Assembly (NCBI GenBank): GCA_002049455.2
Contig: KV919308.1
Location: 1 to 25,469 of the forward strand
Source: Porphyra umbilicalis
Lineage: Eukaryota > Rhodophyta > Bangiophyceae > Bangiales > Bangiaceae
DNA: 25,469 bases
Direction of reading: 5' to 3'
Positions 10,639 to 18,505 of this stretch are shown one piece after another; position 1 is the stretch's first letter; each line of letters begins with the position of its first letter. Made by a program: the position numbers and the translations under genes. The notes under the pieces were generated by a model that saw only the letters and a list, made by a program, of their open reading frames with translations, searched no databases and was not told the DNA's origin.

Positions 10639-10690
10639 GCGGCGGGGGCATGGCGCACCCCCCACGGGGGGTGCGCCATGCCCCCGCCGC
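10639..10690. repeat. Perfect 25-bp inverted repeat with 2-base loop
   Basis: The arms 10639-10663 and 10666-10690 are exact reverse complements over 25 bases, separated only by AC. The core word is GCATGGCGCACCCCCC. It lies about 345 bp upstream of the GH113-like start codon. A perfect stem of this length is unlikely to survive neutrally, so it is either recent or maintained. Confidence 0.85.
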
Positions 10691-10801
10691 CGGTGGGTGC
10701 GCCTGGTGCCACCGACGCTGCCGCTTGGGTGGTGGTTAAGACGGAACCTCCCAAGGCTAGACTGTCGTTGTTGCTGCACCACAACAGTCGTGGCACACAC
10801 A

Positions 10802-10893
10802 GCCGACCTCTTTCGCTACCCACCGCCGACCTCTTTCGCTACCCACCGCCGACCTCTTCCGCTACCCACCGCCGACCTCTTCCGCTACCCACC
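10802..10893. repeat. Tandem repeat, 23 bp x 4
   Basis: Four 23-bp units start at 10802, 10825, 10848 and 10871, each reading GCCGACCTCTTYCGCTACCC followed by ACC. The first two have TTTC and the last two TTCC, so a two-unit block may have duplicated or a mutation was copied. The array ends 141 bp before the GH113-like ATG and is followed by a C run, placing it in the promoter or 5' UTR of that gene. Confidence 0.85.
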
Positions 10894-11034
10894 GCCCGCC
10901 CCCCCCCCCCCCCCACTGGTGTCGCACGCCACCCTCCGCCACGCCACCCCCGCTCTGACGCCACCCCTACCCCAAGATCCACGCCCGCTGCACCCCCATC
11001 CCCACCCCCTCCCCCGCCTGCCCCCACCCCCGCC

Positions 11035-12560
11035 ATGGAGATCCGGCGGCGGCGCCGCGCCACGTCCACGGTCGTTGCGGCCGTCGCGGCGCTCGCCGCC
11101 GTGGCCTCGTCGGTGGCCGCCCCCGCCGCCGCGGGCTTGCGGTACCCCCGCGACGGGGCGGCGGCCGCCGACGCTGCCGCCATTACGGGGGGTGGGCCCT
11201 CCCCGACGCCGTGTGCTCGCGCCTCCCCGACGGCGGGTGCGCCGAGCGCATTGCCATTGCCCCGCCGCTGCCGACGGCGGGCCGGCAGGCGAGCCGGGCC
11301 GCCGAGCAACGACCACCGGCCGAGGCCACCACCACCCACACCCCGCTGTCTGTCAATGGCGGCGGCTGCGCGGCGCTCGGCGCCCCCTGCTCGGCGGGGC
11401 GCCCGTGCTGCGCCGGCGGCGCCGCCGCGTGCGTCACCGACCCAATGATTGCGGGCGGCGCGGCGCACTGCGCCTATGGCATTGGCGCGCTTCGGGGGAC
11501 GACGCTGGCGCCCAAGGCGCAGTGGGACACCCTCACCCCCGACTTTGACGCGACCGTGCGGGCGCTCCCGCGCGCCGGCTTTGACTGCGTCGCGCTCGTC
11601 TTTTACGCGTTTATGGACGACACGCGGTCCACCTCCTTCCACTACAACTACTCGACGGCGGGGGAGCCCGTGTCGGCCGACCCCACCTCCATCGTGCGCG
11701 CCATCGAGCGCATCCACGGGGCGGGCATGTGCGTCATCCTCAAGCCCCACATTGCGCTCGAGACGCGCCAGTGGCGGGGGTACGTGGAGCCCTCGGACGC
11801 GTTTATGGACGCGTACCGCTCGTGGGTGCTCGGGTGGGTGGACGTGGCGGAGCGCACGCGCGTCGAGGCGGTCGCCATTGGGTCAGAGTGGAAGCGCGTG
11901 GAGGCGGACGGGCCCGCCTGGCGCCGCATCATCCGCGAGGCGCGGAGCCGCTACCGCGGGTGGATTACGTACGGGGTCAACTTTGACAGCTACCAGTCGC
12001 TCCCCTTCCACAACGCCCTCGACTTTGTGTCGATCGACGCGTACTTTGAGGTCGCCCCGCCGCCGCCCGCGTGGCCGGCGGCGGCGGTGCGGCACCCGTA
12101 CGCGACGGTGCTCGCCGGGTGGACGCGCGTGGCGGGGGAGATGGACGCGTGGCGGGCGGCGGCGGTGCCGACGCTGCCCGTGTGTTTCCTCGAAGCGGGC
12201 GTGCGGTCGGTCGTCGGCGCCGCCTCGTACCCGTGGCAGTCCCAGCCGCCCTCTGACGGGCGCACCGACGCGGCGGATCCAGAGGGGCAGGCCGACTTTT
12301 ACGCCGCCATGTTTGCCGCCTTCCGCCCCTACACGTGGTGGCGCGGCCAGTTCCAGTGGGAGTGGCTGTGGGGGGACGCGGCGCGGCGCTCGGGGGGGGC
12401 CGCGGGCACGGGGTACACCGTGCAGGGCAAGCCCGCCGAGGCGACGCTCACGCGCCTGCTGCGCGGCAAGACGGAGCGCGCGCTGCCGCTCGCGCCGGCC
12501 AACCAGGGGGCGGGGGGGGCCCGCCCGCTGCGGCTGTCGTACCCAAAGACGCCGCTCTAG
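11035..12560 (+). CDS. Secreted GH113-like endo-beta-mannanase with cysteine-rich module
   Basis: Predicted hydrolase of beta-1,4-mannan, acting outside the cell or in the secretory route. The ATG at 11035 (gccATGG) opens a clear signal peptide: an RRRRR n-region, a hydrophobic core of V/A/L, and an AAPAAAG cleavage-like end. A six-cysteine module follows (11367-11471), pattern C-x6-C-x5-CC-x6-C-x12-C, knottin-like. The (beta/alpha)8 GH113 domain then runs to about 12400: VILKPHIALETRQWRGYVEP, the acid/base in IGSEW (Glu codon at 11886), DFVSIDAYF, the nucleophile in FLEAGVRS (Glu codon at 12192) and a C-terminal aromatic WWRGQFQWEW. The signal peptide and the rest lie in different frames; the switch falls near the G6 tract 11187-11192, where one extra base would make a single frame. 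Downstream of it the uninterrupted frame is 11211-12560. A short unseen intron is the alternative. Third positions are almost entirely G/C. A 23-bp tandem array sits in the promoter. Confidence 0.82.
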
Positions 12561-12816
12561 AGAGGCTCGCCCGTGTGTGTTGGTCGAGGGGGGAAGGGGG
12601 TGGGGGGGGGGGGGGGGGGGAGGGGGGGGAGGGGGGGGGAGTGGGCGTGTGCGTGCAACCAAGACTGGGGGGGACAGTGCGTTCCCCCCCTGCCTGCGTT
12701 TTTTCCGACGCGTTGCTGTTGTGCTCGTGGTCCGACAGGCTCTGGCGCGCACGTTTGCCGCCGCCGAGCGTGTTGGTTTTGTCCTCTGGTGTGCGCTCCC
12801 GCCGCGCCGCGCCGAT

Positions 12817-13160
12817 CACGTGCGCCGTCTGGCGTTGCGGGGCCGCGGCGCTGCCACGGCGGGCTCCGCCCCCCGACCACACGGGCCGCAGGCCGGCCCG
12901 CGGGCAGCCGCGGTTTTTGACGGCGCCGCGCCCGACACGTGATCCGCCGCGGCCGCCGGCGCAAAGATCGGATCTGAAGATCGGATCTTTGCTCGGGCGG
13001 GCGAGGGCTGTAAGCCCCCGACGACCTCGTCAACGGCTCTGGCGCACGCGCGCGGACGGCCGACCCGCCTGTTGGCCAAACCGGTCGGTCCGCGCGGGCG
13101 GCGGACGGCCCCACGTTTATGCGGCGGGCGCGCGCGGCCCCACGGTGCGGGCGCCACGTG
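12817..13160. promoter_or_regulatory. Cluster of three CACGTG (G-box) motifs
   Basis: CACGTG occurs at 12817-12822, 12936-12941 and 13155-13160. The first two are preceded or followed by GAT in opposite orientation (GATCACGTG and CACGTGATC), and the third is the centre of a 24-bp palindrome. CACGTG is the classic binding site of bZIP and bHLH factors in plants and algae. All lie 360-700 bp upstream of the proposed plastid-protein ATG. Their role is inferred; in GC-rich DNA the motif is not extremely rare. Confidence 0.35.
12964..12988. repeat. 12-bp direct repeat AAGATCGGATCT x 2
   Basis: AAGATCGGATCT occurs at 12964-12975 and 12977-12988 with one base between. The pair is also bracketed by GCAAAGATC and GATCTTTGC, an inverted 9-mer, giving a compact symmetric site in an otherwise GC-saturated stretch. 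Confidence 0.6.
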
Positions 13161-13189
13161 GCGCCCGCATCCCCGCCGTGGCCACGGCG
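13146..13189. repeat. Two adjacent perfect palindromes (24 and 16 bp)
   Basis: TGCGGGCGCCAC is followed immediately by its reverse complement (13146-13169), and CGCCGTGG by its reverse complement (13174-13189). The first is centred on CACGTG. Both could bind dimeric factors or extrude as cruciforms. Confidence 0.7.
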
Positions 13190-13519
13190 CGGTGGTCGCG
13201 TCGCGGCGCTGCGCCGGCGCGGCTGCTTGGCCATGCACACCCGGGTGTCCGTCTTGCTCCCCCCCGCCCCCCCCTCTCTGCGCGTCTGTCCGTGGCGGCT
13301 ATCCGGCGACCGCGGCGGCGCCTCTACCGACCTTGCGTCGTGTACCCCCCGACGGCTCCTCCACCCCCCCCCCGCCCCCCCGGCCCGGTCGTTGCCGCGG
13401 ACCCCGCGCGTCCCCCGCCCCCGCCGCCGCCGCCGCCGCCGCGTCTGCCGCCGCCGCCACCGCCGACGCGCCGCCGCCGCCGCCCGGCGGCCGACGGTCG
13501 CCGCCCCCAAGCCGCGGCC

Positions 13520-14201
13520 ATGGCGTTTGTCGGGAGCCCCCCGGCGGGCCCGTGGCGCCGCCCGCGCCGCGCCCGCGGCGCCCGCGCGGCGCCCCGCCGG
13601 GCGGCCGCGGCGCCCGCCGGCGCGGCGCGCCTCTGCCCCACCGCCGCCGCGTCGGTGCCCGTGCCAGCCGGGGCGGACGCCCCCCCCCCCCGCCCCCCGC
13701 GGCCGGCGCTGCGACCGCCGCCGCCGCCGCCGCCGCCGCCGACGGTGCCGCCGTCGTCAATGACGGCGGCACCCCCACCGGCCGCTTTGCGGCGGCCATT
13801 GCCGGCGACTGGCGGGGCTACGAGTCGACCTACGCCCTCGCCACGGGCGCCGCCCAATCCATCCCCGAGTACATGATCCCCGACGACTTTCGGCAGTGGG
13901 GGGTGGCCGTGACGGGCTTTGAGACGCTCACCTCGTCGGTCGTCCTGGCGGCGCCCGGCGGGGGCGGTGGCGACGGCGGCGGTGGCGGTGGCGGAGGCGG
14001 TGGCGGTGGCGACGGCGCGCCCGGGCCGGCGGCGGCGGGGGCGGTGCTGGAGACGGTGCGCACGCGCGCGTTGCCGGCGGTCGGCTGTGAAAACGATGCG
14101 GTCGTGCCCGACGTGGCGCGGAGCACCGTCGCGCTGCCGCTGTCGGCCGACGGGGCCGTTGCGACCGTCGCCTTTTCGTCGGGCGCCTATGCGAGCGGCC
14201 C

Positions 14202-14246
<45 letters not shown>

Positions 14247-14815
14247 CGACCGGTGGGAGGTGTGCCTCCTCTCGCCCCCCGGCGCCTATGGCGCCGCCGA
14301 CGGGGCGGCGGGGGCGGCCAATGCGGGCGTGCGCGCGTCTCGGCGCCGCGTGCGGGTTGTGGGTGGGGGTGCCGGGTGGGGCGGCGCAGTTGGCGCCGTG
14401 ACGCTCTTTGTCGAAGGCTACTTCCACACCCCGAGCCGCGGGGCGGTGCTGCCGGGGTGCGGCGGGGGGCGGACGTGGAGCCCCTCGGGGACGGGTGTGT
14501 GGAGGGCGTCGGGGGGGTGGAGGGGGGGTGGGCGCGCTCCCTCGTCGAGGCCGCCGACGCGGGGGGGGGGTGGCTGCCGACGCCGGTGGTCGGCGGGGGG
14601 GGGGGGGGGCGGCGGCGGCGGCGGCGGTGGCCCTGCGCCTGCCCCGGGGGGTGACGCTGACCGTGCGGGAGGAGGAGGGGGGGGGGGGGGGGGGGGGGCG
14701 CGCCGTGGGCGTCGCCTGGGAGTGGGCGCCGGGCCGCCGCGTCGGCGTGGAGCGCCACACCGACGCGCACGGGCGCACGGTGCGGGTGACCGAGTGGACC
14801 GACGTGCGGGTGTGA
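13520..14815 (+). CDS. Putative plastid-targeted protein, unrecognised family, frame broken at homopolymers
   Basis: The ATG at 13520 (gccATGG) starts MAFVGSPPAGPW and an Ala/Arg/Pro/Ser-rich, acid-free leader of about 50 residues that resembles a plastid transit peptide. The mature part contains GRFAAAIAGDWRGYESTYAL, SIPEYMIPDDFRQWGV, FETLTSSVV, LPAVGCENDAVVPDV, VAFSSGAYASGP, WEVCLLSPP, TLFVEGYFHTP, GCGGGRTWSP, GWARSLVEAA, LRLPRGVTLTVREE and finally RVTEWTDVRV before TGA at 14813. The alternating beta strands, Gly/Trp turns and GDWRGY start suggest a calycin-like barrel; I do not recognise the family by name. Poly-Gly inserts occur between strands. To read these segments as one protein three frame changes are needed: at the C12 run 13680-13691, near AGCCCCTC about 14480, and in the G run near 14587-14599. 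Homopolymer sequencing error is the simplest cause; a pseudogene is the alternative. Confidence 0.58.
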
Positions 14816-15181
14816 TCGGGATGCGGGGGGGGGGGGGGGGGGGGGGGGGAGGCGCCCGCACGCTGCGCGCGCCGCCGACGGCGTCGGCGGCGGCCGACGG
14901 CGCTGCCGGCGCGTGCGCGGGCGCCCGCGCGCCTCCCACCACGGCGGGCCCGCACAAAAAAACGTCTCTTACAAACGACCACAACCCCGGCCCGTACGGC
15001 GCCGTCCGCCGCCCGGCGCGGCGCCCCGGCACCCCCGCCGCATCCCGCCGACCGCGCCCGCAGCGGGGGCTCCCCCCCCCCCCCCCCCCCCCCCGGCCCG
15101 GCGGCCGCCCCCAAGGGCGGTGTGCCCCCCCCCCCCCCCCCGCCGCCCCGGCGGCGACCCCCCCCCCTCCCAGTGGCACCG

Positions 15182-15216
<35 letters not shown>

Positions 15217-16951
15217 CGTCGCCCCCCCCGCCCCCCGGCGCCGCCGCGGCGGCGTCGCGGCCGCCGCACCGCGCCGCGGTGTGCGTCCCCCCCCGCCCCC
15301 CCCGCGCGCCCGCCGACGCGCCGCGCGGCGGGTCGCCGGCACGGCGGCGGGGCGGGGCTGCCCCGCCGCGCCGCCGCGCGCCGCCGCCGCGTCTGCCGCC
15401 GGCACCCCGCCGCCGCCCCGCGTCCCCGCGCGCAGACGCCGACCGCCCGCCGGCGGCGCGGCGGCGGCGGGGGCGGCGGCGGTCGGCGGGGGGGCGGCGC
15501 CCGCCGCCGCGCCCGCCACCCGCCGCCGCGGCGCCCCCCGGCGACGGCGCGGGCCGCGCGCCCCCCCCCCCACCCCCCCCGCGCGCCCCCCCCCGCCCCC
15601 GCCGCGCGGGCCCCGCGTCGACACCCCCCCCCACGCACGGCGGCGGGGTGCGCCACGGGCGTCTGGGGCGCCCCCCCCCCCCCCCCCCCCCCCCCCGCCG
15701 TCGACGACACGACCGCACCGGCCGTGCCACCCCCCCCCCGCGCGGCGCGCGGGCACCCCCCCCCCCCGCCCACGCGCGCGCGCCGGCACGCCGCACCCCC
15801 CGCCGGCCGCGCCGCGCCGGCGGCGGCGGGCGCCGGCGGGGGGCGCCGGCGGGGCGGCGGGCGGCGGGGGCGGCGGGGGGGGGGGAGCGGCCGCCGCCGT
15901 CAGACGGCGGGTGCGGCGGCGGCGGCGGCGGGCGGCGTGGCCGACGCAGGGGTGGGGTGGGGGCGGCGGGGGCGGGGGCCCTGCCCCCCCCGCCGCACCC
16001 GCACCCGCCGCCGCCGGCGTTTCAGTGACCGCCGCCGCCGGCGGCGGCGCCGACACTGCGGCGGGTGCGGCGGCGGCGGCAAGCGGCCGGCGGCGGCGGC
16101 GGCACCGGCGGCGGCGGTCGGGGGGGCGGCGGGGGGGGCACACCCGCCCCCCGGTCGGCGGGTCACCCCCCGGGGGCGCCGGCCCCCCGCGGCGGCGGCG
16201 GTGGCGCTCAGCGGGGCCCCCCCCCCCGCGGGCGGCGCCCGCCCCGCAGCCGCCGGCGGGGGCGGGGGCGGACGCACGCCGCTGCCGCCGCCGCGGCGGC
16301 GGGGCGGCGGCACGGGCCGCACGGCGACCGTGGCGGCGGGCGGCGGCGGCGGTGGCAGCGGCGGTGGTTGTGGTGGTGGTGCCGGTGGCGGCGGCGGGGG
16401 CGCACCGGGGGGGGGGGGATGACGACCGCCGCCCCGCCGACGCGGGCGGCGGGATGGCCGGTGGGGCGGGTGCCCCCGCCGCCGGCACCGGCGCCGGGCG
16501 CGGGGGGAGGGGTGTGCCGCCGCCCGCCGCCGGCGCGGCGCGCTCGACGGCCGGCGGTGGGGGGGGCCCCGTCGCCCCGCACCGCGCGGGGGGGGGCGTC
16601 GCGCGGGGCGGCGCAGAGGCGGGGGGGGGGGGGGGGGGGGGGTGCCGCGCGACTGGCGGCGCCCCCCCCCCCCGCGCCCGACGTGCGGGCGCCGACGCTG
16701 CCGGCGGCGGGCGGGCGGGCGGCGGGAGCGTCGGCGGGGCCGCCGCCCCGCCGGCGGGCGGCGGGGGAGGCCAAACCCCAGACCCGCCGGTCGGCGGCGC
16801 AGGGCACCGCCCCGCCGCACCACCGGCCGGCGGCGGGCGCCCCGCGCGGCCGCACCGCCGGCAGGCTGGGGGGGGCGCCGCGGCGGCGCCGCCGACGCGG
16901 GGCGCCCTCTCGTGAGGGGCGGAACCCCGCCCCCCCCCCCCCCCCCCCCCC
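14816..16951. repeat. G/C homopolymer block
   Basis: This is about 2.1 kb of nearly pure G+C. It includes G25 (14825-14849), C23 (15072-15094), C17 (15125-15141), C32 (15182-15213), C26 (15671-15696), G22 (16621-16642) and C22 (16930-16951). From about 14990 to 15800 the plus strand carries C runs, and from about 15830 to 16650 mainly G runs, so strand asymmetry flips near 15820. Open frames of up to 1240 codons on the minus strand cover it but translate to Pro/Arg/Ala/Gly runs with no domain. I treat it as non-coding low-complexity DNA, though gene fragments could be masked. Confidence 0.6.
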
Positions 16952-18239
16952 TCTCGTGTGCGCGGCTCCTCCACGCGGCCGCGTCGGTGGCGTCGACGTT
17001 GAAAATCAACACGTGTCAATTGCCTTTTTCCCCGGCGCGTGGGCATGAAAGACGCCCAAATACGGCCCCCCGTATCGGCTAATTGGATCCCCCTCCGCAG
17101 CCGTTTCGGAAGCGGCGGTGATCCCGCGCGCGGCGGCGGCGGCGGGGGCGTCCCGCCTTTTTTGGGGCACTCGAGTCGCGCCGCCCGCGGCGGCGCCCCG
17201 AGGCCCCGCGTTCAAAAAAACGCCCCGCTGCTCGCGGCGGGCCCCGCCGCCCGGTTTGACAGGAAACCCAAACCATGGGCGCCATTGGGGGGGCTCGGGC
17301 GACGCGTGATGGGTCACTATGAAACGGGGGCGTGATCTTTGTGGGTGGGGGCGTTTTTTTTTTTAGACTCCCTGCCCGATGGGCTGCCCAACGTCCTGAC
17401 AGTGACCACTGCGCGCGTAGGAGCCGCCGGCAGGGGGCGCCAGCAAGGGTGGGCAATGACAAGGGGTATCCGGACGAGTTGGAGTGACCAATGAGACGGC
17501 GTTTTCTATGCATCCTCACGTCTTGCGCGTTTTGCTTTTTGTTTTTTGACCTACCAGGAAGAGCTGAAAAACAAGTCAACGAACTCCTGGGCTGAATGGT
17601 TGGCCAAACGGGTGGCACTTTTTGACGCGTCGATGGAGCTGGTGTGCGCTCGACGGGCGGTTGGGCGCAGTCGAGCCCCCACCGGCCGCACGGGCGGCCC
17701 CCCCCCCCGCCCGACGGGGCCCGCCTCGACGCCGTGCCAGCGGCGCTTCCTGCGCGCCGCGCCGTTGGGTCGGCGCGCCCCGCGTGCGCCGCTGCTTGGG
17801 CGGCGCGCGTGGCGTGGCCGTACCGGTGTCTGCCACCCGCCGCGCCGGTACCAGACGCGCGCGGCCACCGGCACCGCGCAACGGCCGTGTGCGCGACGAA
17901 GCGATACAAGAGCGGGCGCCGCGGCCACCGCGCCCGTCGCTGTGCACGCCATGCACGCTGGCCACCGATTGGACACGCCGACCGTGGCCGCCCCCGCCCC
18001 CTCTCCCCCCTTCCCACACCTGTCCGTTGGCGCCTCGCGCGCCGCGCGGTCCCGCTCGCCGTGCAGCCGCCCCCCCCCCTGTCGTGTTCCCCCCCCACCT
18101 CCACGCGCCAACACCCCATCTCCCCTCCATCGGCACGTCCCCCTCCTCCGTTGGCTGTCTTGACGCCTCCCCCGGTTGGTGGCAGCGTTGACGCCCTCCA
18201 CCGGCCGCCTTGACGCCTCTCACCCCCCGATCGCCACCC
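16952..18239. other. Intergenic; mixed composition, no supported gene
   Basis: GC-rich sequence alternates with a more even patch at 17330-17650. That patch contains a T10-like run near 17354 and a plus-strand 3'-splice-like polypyrimidine tract ending CTACCAG at 17557, followed by an open frame beginning EELKNKSTNSWAEWLAKR. The opposite strand also has an acceptor-like TTGTTTTTCAG at the same place, and no partner donor or upstream exon is clear. No function is assigned. Confidence 0.3.
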
Positions 18240-18492
18240 CGTCGTCCCACCACCCTACCCCGTCGTCCCACCACCCTACCCCGTCGTCCCACCACCCTAC
18301 CCCGTCGTCCCACCACCCTACCCCGTCGTCCCACCACCCTACCCCGTCGTCCCACCACCCTACCCCGTCGTCCCACCACTCTACCCCGTCGTCCCACCAC
18401 CCCACCCCCGTCCTCCCACCACCACCCCCCACCCCGTCCTCCTACCACCCCACCCCCGTCCTCCCACCACCACACCCCGTCCTCCCACCACC
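18240..18492. repeat. 21-bp minisatellite, 8 exact-period copies plus degenerate tail
   Basis: CGTCGTCCCACCACCCTACCC repeats with an exact 21-bp period from 18240 (starts at 18240, 18261, 18282, 18303, 18324, 18345, 18366, 18387), then continues as shortened variants (CGTCCTCC...CCACCACC) to about 18492. The array ends 14 bp before the ATG of the 834-residue gene. In that gene's frame it would read as PTPSSHH heptads, but no ATG precedes it, so it is probably 5' UTR or promoter. Confidence 0.88.
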
Positions 18493-18505
18493 GACCGGTC
18501 GCGCC

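Larger units (their letters stand above)
9582..10801. other. GC-rich intergenic with strong hairpins, no supported gene
   Basis: No protein is recognised on either strand. The stretch holds a G20 run (9983-10002), a C-run near 10190-10210 and at least three strong inverted repeats (9814-9842, 10087-10110, 10639-10690). Long frames such as plus-strand 10327-11034 are the Arg/Pro-rich translation of low-complexity DNA; only the last part of that frame, from 11035, is likely to be coding. Confidence 0.35.
12561..13519. other. Intergenic between GH113-like and plastid-protein genes
   Basis: A G-run block (12602-12620 and continuing to about 12640) begins 40 bp after the GH113-like stop. Further on are three CACGTG boxes, two perfect palindromes and a 12-bp direct repeat, listed separately. 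Frames spanning this stretch on both strands are Arg/Pro/Ala low-complexity and look non-coding. Confidence 0.45.

Noticed and set aside
13072..16422. A 1116-codon plus-strand open frame
   Set aside because: Only the part around 13700-14475 looks like protein, and it belongs to the gene starting at 13520; the remainder is low-complexity read-through.
13324..17046. A 1240-codon minus-strand open frame
   Set aside because: Its translation is Pro/Arg/Ala/Gly runs across G/C homopolymers, it covers the plus-strand plastid-protein gene, and it has no domain. Stops are rare at this composition, so length alone means little.
17558..17680. An exon following the acceptor-like CTACCAG at 17557
   Set aside because: An acceptor-like site also exists on the opposite strand at the same place, no donor or upstream exon is identifiable, and the frame soon becomes Arg/Pro-rich.
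18240..18492. CRISPR-like regular repeat array
   Set aside because: The 21-bp units are directly contiguous with no spacers, so this is a minisatellite. The genome is also eukaryotic in character.
18176..18505. Upstream extension of the 834-residue gene through PTPSSHH repeats
   Set aside because: It would need a TTG start. The ATG at 18506 has a strong eukaryotic context and follows the repeat array directly.
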